A stretch of DNA of 58,811 bases from Ameyamaea chiangmaiensis (lineage in GTDB: Bacteria; Pseudomonadota; Alphaproteobacteria; Acetobacterales; Acetobacteraceae). The stretch's first letter is position 1. Every line of letters begins with the position of its first letter. Below are positions 27,196 to 36,602 of the stretch, one piece after another. Below the pieces are notes generated by a model that saw only the letters and a program-made list of their open reading frames with translations, ran no database searches and was not told where the DNA came from. The stretch covers positions 1 to 58,811 of the forward strand of contig NZ_JABXXR010000006.1 of the NCBI RefSeq assembly GCF_013376175.1, in the 5' to 3' direction. A program made the position numbers and the translations under genes.

Positions 27196-27942
27196 GTGTC
27201 TGAAGAAAGCCCTTCCCCCACGCGAATTCGCGCACGTGGGCGCTCGTTCCTTGCCCTCGTGCTCTCGCCCGAAGCGCCTCTGGACGGCTGGATCGCCGGC
27301 CTTGACGCACAGATTGCCCGCTCGGCGCAGTTCTTCGCTGGCAAGCCGGTCATCCTCGATCTGGGGCTGCTGGGCCCGGACGAAACCGGCCTTGCGTCAC
27401 TTCTCGCCGATATCCGCGAACGCGGCGTCCGGGTCATCGGCGTTGAAGGCGCGGACCCGGCATGGACGGCACTTCGGGACTGGGACATGCCGACCGGGTT
27501 TGCCGGTGGTCGCGCGTCCGGACCGGTCGAGATACCCGACGAAGCAGACGCGCCCACGCCGCCCCCCGAGGTCTCCGGGGCCGCGGCACGAGAGTCCCTC
27601 CTGATCGAGGAGCCGGTGCGTTCCGGCCAGAGCGTTCTTTATCCGGAAGGCGACGTGATCGTGATCGGCTCTGTCGCATCAGGCGCCGAAATAACGGCCG
27701 GCGGCTCGATCCATGTATACGGCGCGCTCCGTGGTCGGGCGATCGCGGGCGTAGGCGGCCATGCGTCCAGCCGCATTTTCGCCATGGCGATGCATGCAGA
27801 GTTGCTGGCCATTGATGGTTTCTACATGACGGCGGACGAAATGGACGCCACTGTAACCGGAGCCCCGGCTCAGGCTCTGCTAGAGCAGGAGAGGATCGTC
27901 GTACGTCCAGTCGTTACGTCGATTGCCCGGACCGCGACTTGA
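27196..27942 (+). CDS. minC: Septum site-determining protein MinC
   Basis: 248 residues from a GTG start. The N-terminal domain (~10-105, LDLGLLGPDETGLASLLADI) is joined by a Pro/Ala-rich linker to the C-terminal beta-helix domain (~145-225), with LYPEGDVIVIGSVASGAEI and GSIHVYGALRGRAIAGVGG, the classic MinC text. MinC inhibits FtsZ polymerisation away from midcell, recruited to the membrane by MinD. It is first in minC-minD-minE, 86 nt before minD. Confidence 0.96.
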   Translation: MSEESPSPTRIRARGRSFLALVLSPEAPLDGWIAGLDAQIARSAQFFAGKPVILDLGLLGPDETGLASLLADIRERGVRVIGVEGADPAWTALRDWDMPTGFAGGRASGPVEIPDEADAPTPPPEVSGAAARESLLIEEPVRSGQSVLYPEGDVIVIGSVASGAEITAGGSIHVYGALRGRAIAGVGGHASSRIFAMAMHAELLAIDGFYMTADEMDATVTGAPAQALLEQERIVVRPVVTSIARTAT

Positions 27943-28028
27943 ACCGGGTTTTTGATTGCGGGCTTGCGGGCAGATTAACTAAGAAACGAACAGCGTAGCG
28001 GCGCTGTTCGACGAAGGATGGGAAAAGT

Positions 28029-28844
28029 ATGGCGAAAGTTCTGGTTGTCACGTCCGGCAAGGGCGGCGTCGGCAAGACGACGTCCACCGCGGCTTTGGGA
28101 GCAGCTCTCGCTCAAAGCGGCCAGAACGTCGTGGTGGTCGATTTCGATGTCGGCCTGCGCAACCTTGATCTCGTCATGGGAGCGGAACGCCGCGTGGTGT
28201 TCGATCTCGTGAACGTCATTCAGGGTGATGCCAAACTGTCGCAAGCCCTGATCCGGGACAAGCGGGTCGAAACCCTGTCGATTCTCCCGGCTTCGCAGAC
28301 ACGCGACAAGGACGCGCTCACTGCCGAGGGTGTGGCCGCCGTCATGGAAGAACTGCGCGAGAAGTTCGATTGGGTGATTTGCGACAGCCCGGCGGGTATT
28401 GAGCGTGGGGCGCAACTCGCGATGTACCATGCGGACGTCGCCGTCGTCGTCACGAACCCCGAAGTATCGTCGGTTCGCGACAGCGACCGGATCATCGGCA
28501 TGCTCGACAGCACGACCGAGAAGGCCAAAAAAGGCGAAAAGATCGACAAGCATCTTATCCTGACGCGCTATGACCCGGCGCGTGCGGCGCGCGGCGAAAT
28601 GCTGCGCACGGAAGATGTGCTGGAGATCCTGTCGATTCCCCTCCTTGGTATTGTGCCGGAAAGCGAAGAAGTCCTGCGCGCATCGAACGTCGGCGCGCCG
28701 GTGACGATCTCCAACCCCCAGAGCGCGCCGGCACGGGCCTACTTTGACGCCGCGCGCCGCCTGCAGGGCGAGAAGCTGGACGTCAGCGTACCAACCGAAA
28801 AGAAGGGTCTTTTCGACTGGCTTTTCAAGCGGAGTGTCGCATGA
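28029..28844 (+). CDS. minD: Septum site-determining ATPase MinD
   Basis: 271 residues with the deviant Walker [10 protein letters not shown] (residues 10-18), [21 protein letters not shown] near 35, the DSPAGIE switch near 121 and the C-terminal amphipathic membrane helix [12 protein letters not shown]. MinD binds the membrane in its ATP form and carries MinC. GGGAAAAG precedes ATG. Its stop overlaps minE by four bases (ATGA). Confidence 0.98.
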   Translation: MAKVLVVTSGKGGVGKTTSTAALGAALAQSGQNVVVVDFDVGLRNLDLVMGAERRVVFDLVNVIQGDAKLSQALIRDKRVETLSILPASQTRDKDALTAEGVAAVMEELREKFDWVICDSPAGIERGAQLAMYHADVAVVVTNPEVSSVRDSDRIIGMLDSTTEKAKKGEKIDKHLILTRYDPARAARGEMLRTEDVLEILSIPLLGIVPESEEVLRASNVGAPVTISNPQSAPARAYFDAARRLQGEKLDVSVPTEKKGLFDWLFKRSVA

Positions 28845-29131
28845 GCTTCCTGGCAAACCTGTTCGCCAAGCGCAACTCCGCCCCTGTCGCGCGTGATCGC
28901 CTTCAGATTCTGCTGGCGCACGAGCGTTCCGCAGGGGAGGGTCATTCTGACCTGCTGGCCAAACTTCATCAGGAGATTCTGGAAGTCATCGCCCGGCACG
29001 TCGCCGTCGATCAGGACAAGGTTCAAGTGAAACTGGATCGAGGGTCCGGATGCTCGCTCCTCGAAATCGACGTCGAAGTGCCGCAACTGGGAAGCGCGAA
29101 ATCCAGGGACGCGGACAAGAGAGACGCCTGA
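28841..29131 (+). CDS. minE: Cell division topological specificity factor MinE
   Basis: 96 residues. The N-terminal MinD-activating part contains [13 protein letters not shown] (~23-35); the C-terminal dimerisation region has [17 protein letters not shown] and [18 protein letters not shown]. It stimulates MinD ATPase to drive pole-to-pole oscillation. It is translationally coupled to minD through ATGA. Its stop is 14 nt from the stop of the convergent NUDIX gene. Confidence 0.97.
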   Translation: MSFLANLFAKRNSAPVARDRLQILLAHERSAGEGHSDLLAKLHQEILEVIARHVAVDQDKVQVKLDRGSGCSLLEIDVEVPQLGSAKSRDADKRDA

Positions 29132-29145
29132 TTCGGTCTTTATCT

Positions 29146-29589
29146 TCAGTCGTCCTCTTCGGCCGCCTCCGGCGATAAGCCCAGAACCAACGCAACCACG
29201 TCCAGAACGCGGGGCAGAACGTCGTCGTCGCTTCGAAGATCGCCCGGTGTAAACCATCGCACCTCGGCGGCGTCGTCGCCCGGACGTGGTGTACCCACGT
29301 CGACCTCACACGCCACGGCAGCCGCCAGATAGTGGTAACCGACCGTTCCGTCAGGTGCGCGATCAATGACGTCAAAGGCCGTGACCACTCTCGTCGAGCG
29401 CCCGTCCAGCGCGGTCTCCTCCCTCAGCTCCCGTTCGGCGGCGTGAAAAAGCGTCTCACCGTACTCGATCTTGCCTCCGGGGAATCCCCACCGACCGGCA
29501 TTCGGTGCGCGTCCGCGACGCACAAGCAAAAACGCATCACCCCGACGTACAATGGCAACTACTCCGGCGCGCGGATAATGTTCGTTCAT
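29146..29589 (-). CDS. NUDIX hydrolase
   Basis: 147 residues with a complete NUDIX box from residue ~38 (GGKIEYGETLFHAAERELRE then ET), giving the G-x5-E-x7-RE-x2-EE metal-binding pattern. It opens with VVAIVRRGDAFLLVRRGRAP, typical of nucleotide-sanitising or ADP-ribose-type members. It hydrolyses a nucleoside diphosphate linked to another moiety; the substrate cannot be told. AAGGAG lies upstream of ATG. It is convergent with minE and divergent from the mannitol dehydrogenase. Confidence 0.92.
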   Translation of the reverse strand: MNEHYPRAGVVAIVRRGDAFLLVRRGRAPNAGRWGFPGGKIEYGETLFHAAERELREETALDGRSTRVVTAFDVIDRAPDGTVGYHYLAAAVACEVDVGTPRPGDDAAEVRWFTPGDLRSDDDVLPRVLDVVALVLGLSPEAAEEDD

Positions 29590-29712
29590 CTCGGGGCTCC
29601 TTCACGGAATAGCATTCAAGGTGTTGTGAGACCCGCACCCGCCTACGCACCTCTTGCCGCCTGATCCTGCTCGGTGCAAGCTGCCTGAAAATAAAAACGA
29701 ACGGCGCGCCGC

Positions 29713-31194
29713 ATGCTCCCCATCAAGCTTTCCCGAGCAAACCTTTCCTCTCTCGTTCCCACGGTGGCGACCCCGACCTACGATGTGGAGAACATCTCGG
29801 CCGGGATTGTCCACCTTGGTTTCGGAGGCTTTCATCGCGCCCATATGGCCCGCTATACACACGATCTGATGGGCTCTACCCGGGATCATGGTGACTGGGG
29901 CATCGTCGGTGTCGGCCTTCTGGACGGCGACAGGCACATGCGCGACGCCTTGCTGCCGCAAGACTGTCTCTACACACTGGTCGAACGTACCGCCACGCAG
30001 GACACGGCAAGCGTTATCGGGTCCGTCTGCGGCGTCCTGCACGCACAAGACAACCGCGCGCAGCTTTTCGACGCACTGGATGACGCGCGCGTGCGCATAG
30101 TCAGTCTCACCGTGACCGAAAACGGCTACTGCATGGATCGCGCATCTGGCGCACTGGACGTCGACAATCCTGCGATCCGGCACGATATCGCCAGCCCGAC
30201 CGAACCCGTGTCTGCGCCCGGCATCATCGTTCAGGCGGCCAAACGCCGCATGCTCGCGCGGCAACCCGGGTTCACAGCACTCAGCTGCGACAATGTTCAA
30301 CATAACGGCCACGTGCTCGCCGGATCGGTGCTTGCTCTGGCACGCCTCTCGTCCCCCGACGTCGTGGCATGGGTCGAAGACAATATCCACTTCCCCGGCA
30401 CAATGGTCGATCGCATCACGCCCGTCACGACGTCGGACGACCTGCTCATCTTGAGAGACGAATTCGGGGTCGACGATGCATGGCCCGTTTTCTGCGAATC
30501 ATTTCGCCAGTGGGTCATCGAAGACGACTTCATCCGCGGCCGACCGGCGTGGGAACACGTCGGCGCACAGTTCGTCAAGGACGTCGCGCCTTATGAATTC
30601 ATGAAGTTGCGTCTGCTCAATGCGAGTCACCTCGCGGTGGCCGGGCTGGGACAGCTCTCCGGCTACGAATTCATGGCCGAGGCCATGGCCGATAAGAAAA
30701 TTTCGGCCTTCATGCGGGCGCTGATGGACCGTGAAACCGGCCAGACCCTCCGCCCGGTACCCGGCATTGATCTCACTCTGTACAAAAAAACACTAATTGA
30801 GCGCTTTTCGAACCCGAAAATCCGTGACACGACCCAACGCGTCAATACCGACGCACCACTGGCGACCCTACTCGATTCTGCACGGGACCGATTGAAGGAC
30901 GACCAGTCGATCGATCTTCTGGCCTTGGCGATCGCAGCGTGGATCAAACGCGTGGCCGGCGAAAACGACCACGGCCAGCCGCTCGACATCCGTCACCCGC
31001 TCGCAGCGCCTCTCAGAGACAAGGCGCGTGAGGGCCGGCGAGATCCCGGACCCGTGATTGGAATCCGGCCTTTGTTCGGGAACCTCGCGGACGATACACG
31101 GTTCGTAGCCCCTGTTTCACGCTGGCTGGAGCGCCTGTATGATCTCGGGACGCAGGGCACCCTCGAACGCGCGCTCGCCGAGGGCAGTTTTTAA
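29713..31194 (+). CDS. Mannitol 2-dehydrogenase family (long-chain polyol) dehydrogenase
   Basis: 493 residues, the normal length for long-chain mannitol/fructuronate dehydrogenases. N-terminal nucleotide-binding part with IVHLGFGGFHRAHMARYTHD near residue 38, SLTVTENGYCMD near 135, and the catalytic K-x4-N-x2-H type helix KLRLLNASHLAVAGLG near 300. It interconverts D-mannitol (or a related polyol) and D-fructose with NAD(P), fitting acetic acid bacterial polyol metabolism. The exact polyol is not decidable. The start has no visible Shine-Dalgarno. The stop is only 10 nt from the stop of the convergent phage fibre gene, so this marks the left edge of the phage cassette. Confidence 0.9.
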   Translation: MLPIKLSRANLSSLVPTVATPTYDVENISAGIVHLGFGGFHRAHMARYTHDLMGSTRDHGDWGIVGVGLLDGDRHMRDALLPQDCLYTLVERTATQDTASVIGSVCGVLHAQDNRAQLFDALDDARVRIVSLTVTENGYCMDRASGALDVDNPAIRHDIASPTEPVSAPGIIVQAAKRRMLARQPGFTALSCDNVQHNGHVLAGSVLALARLSSPDVVAWVEDNIHFPGTMVDRITPVTTSDDLLILRDEFGVDDAWPVFCESFRQWVIEDDFIRGRPAWEHVGAQFVKDVAPYEFMKLRLLNASHLAVAGLGQLSGYEFMAEAMADKKISAFMRALMDRETGQTLRPVPGIDLTLYKKTLIERFSNPKIRDTTQRVNTDAPLATLLDSARDRLKDDQSIDLLALAIAAWIKRVAGENDHGQPLDIRHPLAAPLRDKAREGRRDPGPVIGIRPLFGNLADDTRFVAPVSRWLERLYDLGTQGTLERALAEGSF

Positions 31195-31204
31195 AACTCC
31201 CTGC

Positions 31205-32509
31205 CTACGAAAGCATTACCCCACTCCATTCCCTCACGATAACAAGCCCCCCCATTCCGGCGCCCCCCGCATGGGGGGAGCCGTCCGTCGATGCGGCACC
31301 CGCACCACCACTTCCATAGCCTCGGCCCGGATTTCCGTCCGAACCGTTCGTGTTGGCCCCGCCTGTACCAAACGGCCCACCAGCACCCAGCGCCGAGACC
31401 GCAATCCCCGGCGCACTGGGCCCGTTATTGAACACGTACGAACACGCAGCGTTCTCCCCGTCGTAGGACGCCACCATCGTGACAGCCGTCGCGTTCAGAA
31501 CCGACACGGCTCCCCCCGGCCCCTGCCCTACCTGCGCACTGGTCCCGGGAGCAATGGACGGACCCACCGTATTCGCAGCCCCCCCTGCCGTAGACACGAG
31601 CGAGCAGAACGTGGTGGCGCCTCCGGCGTTTGCCCCCTCGCCACTCGCCGTCTTGCTACCGCCAGCACCGATCGTCACCAGACCATTTATCACGGGCGCA
31701 CACCAGTACCGCGCATAACCTCCCGCGCCCCCCGACGACCCCACGGATACGTAGTTAGTCGCATTTCCGGGCACACCCGCTCCACTTGCGCCACCGCCAA
31801 CCTGCTCAACCTCAATGATCGCGGCATCAGGACCTGACGTGTACATACCGGTGGTGGCCATGACGATCTCCCGTAACAGACGCCCTTTCACCAGCGTCGG
31901 TATGGTCGGGAAAAACACATTGGCAACACGCGAGACAATCACGGAGGACAGATCACGGACACCGTCGGCAATCTGAAGCGTGTAGAGGGCGACGATATAT
32001 CCACCGACCGGAGCCGCGGGTGCCGTCGTCGCGGCCACGAAGCTTAAACGCCCCTGTCGGCTGGTCGGGAGCATCGCTCCGTCATTGCCAATGCCGGCTT
32101 GCGTGACCGACGGATCGGATACATTGAAAAACGGAAGTACCGCCGGCTCAGCATCGATCTCCTGGCAGATGGCGTACACCGTCAGCGTCACTGCCGTCTG
32201 GGTAATCGGAATCGTCTGCGTCGTCGGCGCCAGATATTGCACCGTCAACGCCGTCAGGTCGGCCGCCAGGCCCGCACCATTGCCACCAAACAGCGTGCCA
32301 TCCACGACACCTGGGGCCAAGATTACGCCTGGATCTATCGACACCGCCATCTCCCCCGGCACGGCACGACACGTCAACCCATACGCAGCCGGCACGCCAC
32401 CGTAAAGTTGGTCCGCCATGCGACCGAGAGCAACCTTTGTCCCACGCCCCAGGTTCAGAAGATCTGTATCAAGCGGGATACTACCCGCATAAACAATTGG
32501 ACGATCCAT
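31205..32509 (-). CDS. Tail fibre-like protein with glycine-rich C-terminus
   Basis: 434 residues starting MDRPIVYAGSIPLDTDLLNL at an ATG that overlaps the stop of the I-like gene (TGATG). The longer frame upstream is noise. Residues ~1-230 look like a fibre shaft/attachment region; from ~240 the sequence becomes a glycine/alanine-rich repeat landscape (GGAGGYARYWCAP, GGGASGAGVPGN, GGAGMGG), the Gly-rich domain type seen at tips of phage fibres. It is the last gene of the tail module, where receptor-binding proteins normally sit. No fibre-assembly chaperone gene follows. Confidence 0.75.
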   Translation of the reverse strand: MDRPIVYAGSIPLDTDLLNLGRGTKVALGRMADQLYGGVPAAYGLTCRAVPGEMAVSIDPGVILAPGVVDGTLFGGNGAGLAADLTALTVQYLAPTTQTIPITQTAVTLTVYAICQEIDAEPAVLPFFNVSDPSVTQAGIGNDGAMLPTSRQGRLSFVAATTAPAAPVGGYIVALYTLQIADGVRDLSSVIVSRVANVFFPTIPTLVKGRLLREIVMATTGMYTSGPDAAIIEVEQVGGGASGAGVPGNATNYVSVGSSGGAGGYARYWCAPVINGLVTIGAGGSKTASGEGANAGGATTFCSLVSTAGGAANTVGPSIAPGTSAQVGQGPGGAVSVLNATAVTMVASYDGENAACSYVFNNGPSAPGIAVSALGAGGPFGTGGANTNGSDGNPGRGYGSGGAGAASTDGSPHAGGAGMGGLVIVREWSGVMLS

Positions 32510-33195
32510 CAGGATTCTACTTTCAACCAACCAATGATGCCCAATGCCTTCGTGCGCGTGATCGCCGAACGCACTGCCATGGACGACGCGCCCGAAGAAA
32601 TGCCCGTCTCCACAAAGAACTGGCCACCCCCGAGTGTTCCGTAACGCAATCCGCGCGTGCCGTAGCCTCGCCCCCCCCCCCTGCCGGGCGCAACACGCGC
32701 GCCCAACCCGCCGCAATCCTGCGCCGACCACGGTTCGATGACGACAGGCTGAACACCTGTGACGGCGGCAATAGCGGCGGTGACAGCCTGCCGGGTATTC
32801 ATCGGCGCCTTCAGTGTGGCCACGATACGCGCGCGATAGACGACGTCCCCCTCTCCCTCCAGTCGGGGAAGAACGCCCGCACCAAAGAAATCGGCCGCAA
32901 TCATATCGAGAAATCCGCCATACGCGCTCGCGATACGCGTTTGCGCCTGAACAGCCGTGAGAAGCGAAAAGATCCAGGCGAAGACGAACCCAATACCGTT
33001 CAGAACGCCATCAAGAACAGGCGCCGTCTCAACACCATCCTCACCCGGAGGTGCCGGAAACCAGCCATTTGGCAAAAGTGCGCGAATGCGACGTGCAAAA
33101 TCTCTCTGGCTGTAAGGAACGATGCCAGTATCAAGTAACGGCTGTCCATCGGTCGCCAGCAGCGGCGAGCCCGAGACATCATACAGCGTGGACAT
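32509..33195 (-). CDS. Baseplate/tail protein I-like (DUF2313/YmfQ type)
   Basis: 228 residues from ATG 33195, which overlaps the preceding stop (TGATG). Landmarks are the N-terminal YSQRDFARRIRALLPNGWFP, then VLNGIGFVFAWIFSLLTAV and ARIVATLKAPMNTRQAVTAA near residue 130, the text expected of Mu gp48/P2 gpI-like tail proteins. It should join the baseplate periphery to the tail fibre. A Gly/Arg-rich loop (~165-185) is unusual. It is translationally coupled on both sides. Confidence 0.7.
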   Translation of the reverse strand: MSTLYDVSGSPLLATDGQPLLDTGIVPYSQRDFARRIRALLPNGWFPAPPGEDGVETAPVLDGVLNGIGFVFAWIFSLLTAVQAQTRIASAYGGFLDMIAADFFGAGVLPRLEGEGDVVYRARIVATLKAPMNTRQAVTAAIAAVTGVQPVVIEPWSAQDCGGLGARVAPGRGGGRGYGTRGLRYGTLGGGQFFVETGISSGASSMAVRSAITRTKALGIIGWLKVES

Positions 33196-34433
33196 CAGCC
33201 CCCGGCCTGCTCGACGGTGCACAATGGGATCCGGTAATCCGCCCCATTGATATTGATATGCAAAAAGCCTCCCCCCACGGTCGCCGGCATCACACTGCCG
33301 GAACCACTTATCGGCGATGAAATCTGTAACTCGCCACCCGATGCCGGGAAAAGCCCGATATTACCATTACCGCTCGCCGCAGGGATCGCATACAAACCCG
33401 CTGCCTGCGTGCCAGTTCCGGACTGTACCATCAGGATATTATCCGGCGACGCCGATGTCTGAACGACAAACATCGGCTTCCCATCGATATTACTGACCGA
33501 CACAGTGCCGTCGGCGAACTCAAGCCGCCCCCCGTCCGCACGGCGCGTAACCGTCGAGCGCACAAAGGCACCCACGTTAATGCCATCGGCGCCTGAGACG
33601 ACTTCAGGCGTATGCCATTCTATCGCATGGTTGCACGCCATCGAAATGGCCGATGCATATCCGGCGTCTTTACCATTCGTCCCCGTCAGCGCATCGGCGC
33701 CGAACACGATTCCGACCTGCCACGCATTCGGATTCGACACGAAGGTAATTCCCGAAGCCGCATCGCTTGTACCACTCGTCTGCCCTCCTCCAGCGCCGAG
33801 TTGCACGCCGACTGCACCGCCGCCAACATTGACCTTATAAGGTGTCGAAACACCCGTTGGCAGACCGCCGAAATTGACCGCCTCAAGCTCAAGGCCAAAG
33901 CATGGCTCCTGGTCAGCACCGGCCATGCGCCACGTCTCGCCGTAGAACGCATATCCTGTCGACGTCGATCCCGCGGACGTATCGTCCGACACAGCCCAGG
34001 ACGCCACGCCGATCGAGCTCGGCACATACCCCAAGAGCCCACGGCTCGCGGTTGCATCGGATGTCCGGGAAGCACCCAGGATACCCGTAGAGCCATATCG
34101 CGCCAGAGAAGAAAATTGCGCGCCCCAGACCGGCCAAGCACCAATCGACGTCGCTCCCATCATTTTGGAGAGCCAGTCAGTAGGGACCGTATCACGACTT
34201 GTCTGGCCTGGATTGTCCGCAGCCGCGCCTACCAGCACACGGTCGGCATAACGGGAAATCGCCGCGCCCGCATCGGCATAAAACTGTCCCGAAGACGTCG
34301 TCTGAGCGGGGGCCCCGGCAACCTCACCGACAGTTGCCGTAACGGTCATCGAACCGTCGGCCTCGGCAAGGACGCACAGTTCGTTTCCGCTCAGAGAGCG
34401 CTTTCTCTCGTAACTATTAAACTTTGGCATCAA
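33195..34433 (-). CDS. Unknown tail-associated protein between J- and I-like genes
   Basis: 412 residues, no family recognised. It begins MMPKFNSYERKRSLSGNELC, is rich in Gly, Ala, Ser and Thr, and has a beta-rich look with GVQLGAGGGQTSGTSD in the middle and an ordered C-terminus (FLHININGADYRIPLCTVEQ). Composition and place suggest a fibre-like or spike-like structural protein. In P2/Mu-type phages J is normally followed directly by I, so this is an insertion in the usual order. Its start overlaps the J-like stop by four bases and its stop overlaps the I-like start. Confidence 0.6.
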   Translation of the reverse strand: MMPKFNSYERKRSLSGNELCVLAEADGSMTVTATVGEVAGAPAQTTSSGQFYADAGAAISRYADRVLVGAAADNPGQTSRDTVPTDWLSKMMGATSIGAWPVWGAQFSSLARYGSTGILGASRTSDATASRGLLGYVPSSIGVASWAVSDDTSAGSTSTGYAFYGETWRMAGADQEPCFGLELEAVNFGGLPTGVSTPYKVNVGGGAVGVQLGAGGGQTSGTSDAASGITFVSNPNAWQVGIVFGADALTGTNGKDAGYASAISMACNHAIEWHTPEVVSGADGINVGAFVRSTVTRRADGGRLEFADGTVSVSNIDGKPMFVVQTSASPDNILMVQSGTGTQAAGLYAIPAASGNGNIGLFPASGGELQISSPISGSGSVMPATVGGGFLHININGADYRIPLCTVEQAGG

Positions 34434-35572
34434 CCGGCCTCCTGGACCGTCACAACGACACTACCCGCCCGGGTTACCTGCACTGTGGAAGCGGGAATAT
34501 CATCCTGGGCACCGTTCATGAGAACATCCGTAACCGACAAAATCGTTACACCGGCGCTTGAATACGCAACGACCGGAAGAAGACTGTAAGCATAGCCTTG
34601 TCCCACCGAAGTTCCGTTAATACTTTTCGTAAGCGCCGCTTGTACAGCAGCCTGCACGGTCCCCGGACTTCCTCCTGCGGCGATCGTCACCGTCATCGAA
34701 ACATTGACAAGAAGAAGAACCGGCCGCTGCACGGAAAATCCCACACCCAAAGACCTGACGACATCGATATTTTTCTGAACAGAAGCCAAGACGTCATCTG
34801 ATGGATCGCCACTCCCGTCATCCACGACCGCCGTAAAATAGCCTGACCGTGCGGCCTGATCGGGCGCAAGTCCGTCCATCAGCGCGCTCGTCAGATTTGT
34901 CTGTACTCCGGCGATAGCACTGTCGACGGCGCGCGATGTTCCAGATGCCTTCGACGCCATCCACACGGGAAAGCGCGCCTTCAACGCCGCGTCCGTTTCT
35001 CCGTCCGTACCATTTGTGAACGCGGCCACGTTTGTGACTGTATCAACTCCCGACACCGATGTTCCCAGAAGACCGATTGCTCCCGAGGCCACATTGCCAA
35101 CACTGCCCACAGCCAGGCACTGCACCGGCACAGATACCGACGCCACTCCAGCTGGGCGAATGTAGCCGCCCTGTGCTGATGACCAGTAAGGATTTCCGGT
35201 ATCTGAAACGACCGCAAATACAAGGGATGATGCGGTCTTGACCGTAGCGCCAACGAGAATCGTCGCAGACTGCCCCGTAGCATTGAACGACGTGAACAGT
35301 ACACTCCCGGACGCCGCAGTACCGGGAAGCCTGGCCATACCGAAGTCACCGACAAAACTGTCCACATCGGTGCCACTGCATGACGACAATCGCGTTGTTG
35401 CAAGAATTTGCAGGGCAATATATTGCAACCACAAACCGGTTGCAGCCGCCGCCTCCATGAGAGCACGGATCGGCGTACCCACCCCAACGTTCGTCAGCGC
35501 AGAGCAACTGGCCTGCACTGCCGCCAGGGCAGACGATACCGCCGCACTGAATGAGCGCACAGACAAATTCAC
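34430..35572 (-). CDS. Baseplate wedge protein J-like
   Basis: 380 residues with the baseplate-J pattern: ALTNVGVGTPIRALMEAAAA near residue 25, GTDVDSFVGDFGMARLPGTA near 67, FTNGTDGETDAALKARFPVW near 185 and SVQRPVLLLVNVSMTV near 280. J proteins form the baseplate wedge that triggers sheath contraction. It starts at ATG 35572, 23 nt after the W-like stop. Confidence 0.88.
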   Translation of the reverse strand: MNLSVRSFSAAVSSALAAVQASCSALTNVGVGTPIRALMEAAAATGLWLQYIALQILATTRLSSCSGTDVDSFVGDFGMARLPGTAASGSVLFTSFNATGQSATILVGATVKTASSLVFAVVSDTGNPYWSSAQGGYIRPAGVASVSVPVQCLAVGSVGNVASGAIGLLGTSVSGVDTVTNVAAFTNGTDGETDAALKARFPVWMASKASGTSRAVDSAIAGVQTNLTSALMDGLAPDQAARSGYFTAVVDDGSGDPSDDVLASVQKNIDVVRSLGVGFSVQRPVLLLVNVSMTVTIAAGGSPGTVQAAVQAALTKSINGTSVGQGYAYSLLPVVAYSSAGVTILSVTDVLMNGAQDDIPASTVQVTRAGSVVVTVQEAG

Positions 35573-35595
35573 GTATTATTTTCCTTAAATGACCG

Positions 35596-35958
35596 TCAGG
35601 AAGATTTGACAGTAATCGTCTGCGCGGCGCTTGACGCAGTGCTATATGAAATCGTGCAATATACACCGCCCACGTTATCCTGACTGATGGACACATCCGT
35701 GAGGCTGAATAAGTCGACCCCCTCCTCCATCAGGATCTGAGACTGCACCAACGACTTGATCTTTGAGAGATCAACCGGCTCCCCGATCATTGCCGGCAAA
35801 CCCGCACCATATTGAATTTGCCATATATAATCGCCAGATCCTGTACATAACCGGCGGAGGATCATCTCGCGGGTTTCCTGCGCGGCCGAAGACATGCCAA
35901 GCCCACCCGCCGCATCCAGTGAAAGGTCTGCCCCGCACATATGAGCGAGCGTCGTCAT
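35596..35958 (-). CDS. Baseplate protein W/gp25-like
   Basis: 120 residues. The GSGDYIWQIQYGAGLPAMIG core and the following helix with SLVQSQILMEEGV fit the gp25/W lysozyme-like baseplate wedge family, though it lacks a clear EPR motif. Start overlaps the V-like stop (ATGA), and the gene lies V-W-J in order as in P2. Confidence 0.75.
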   Translation of the reverse strand: MTTLAHMCGADLSLDAAGGLGMSSAAQETREMILRRLCTGSGDYIWQIQYGAGLPAMIGEPVDLSKIKSLVQSQILMEEGVDLFSLTDVSISQDNVGGVYCTISYSTASSAAQTITVKSS

Positions 35959-36602
35959 CCTATCGCAGTCCCTGTATTGGCTCCTTGATTGCCGTTACTG
36001 TGGACATGACCCGTCATCGAGTGAACACCCGCCTTCACGTCTTGATCACTTACGATATCAACGCCTGAAACCCGAAGCCCGTCAGATCCGAAGATCATGA
36101 CAGCTTCCCCCGCTTTCCACGTGATCTTATCGAATTCGATGGCAACACTAACCGACCCGGATCCATAAAATAGTCCTTTGGGAAGCATATGCCACCACGA
36201 ATCCGTCGCCGCCTGCGCTCCAGGCTGACCGCCCTCGGCAAGAGGTGGGGTGCCGCAGCCTGTCTGTATGAGAAGTTCTCCAGGCTGCGCTACTTTCCCC
36301 GTCACCCTTGAAACAGGTGGCGTCACAACAGCATCAAACACGACGCCGACGATCGCAAGATGCTCTGCGTCCCCGTCAATCGGAAGTAAAAGAACATGCG
36401 AACCGACACAGTTCGGCCGGGCGATCCTCAAGTCACCCGCAGCGACACCGGCCGCGTCAGGTATCCACCCACTCTCAATCCCCTCTGGCATAATGTGAAC
36501 TTTTACGGCTCCATTCTCGGGGTCCACCGCCGAGACAATGCCGTGCAGAGCCGTCGCCGTGCGACACAGGACCGCCGCCGCGTCCATTCGATAATCAATC
36601 AC
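35955..36602 (-). CDS. Baseplate spike protein V-like
   Basis: 215 residues. The N-terminal OB-fold portion contains HGIVSAVDPENGAVKVHIMP and RPNCVGSHVLLLPIDGDAEH. The C-terminal part ends in a polar, Gly- and His-containing segment (HSMTGHVHSNGNQGANTG) typical of gpV spike tips that bind metal. It should form the trimeric membrane-piercing spike. It is coupled by ATGA overlaps to the D-like gene before it and the W-like gene after it. Confidence 0.88.
   Translation of the reverse strand: MIDYRMDAAAVLCRTATALHGIVSAVDPENGAVKVHIMPEGIESGWIPDAAGVAAGDLRIARPNCVGSHVLLLPIDGDAEHLAIVGVVFDAVVTPPVSRVTGKVAQPGELLIQTGCGTPPLAEGGQPGAQAATDSWWHMLPKGLFYGSGSVSVAIEFDKITWKAGEAVMIFGSDGLRVSGVDIVSDQDVKAGVHSMTGHVHSNGNQGANTGTAIG

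Noticed and set aside
33612-34589. 325-codon plus-strand frame within the phage cassette
   Set aside because: Antisense to the 412-residue tail protein and J-like gene; Arg/His-rich shadow translation.
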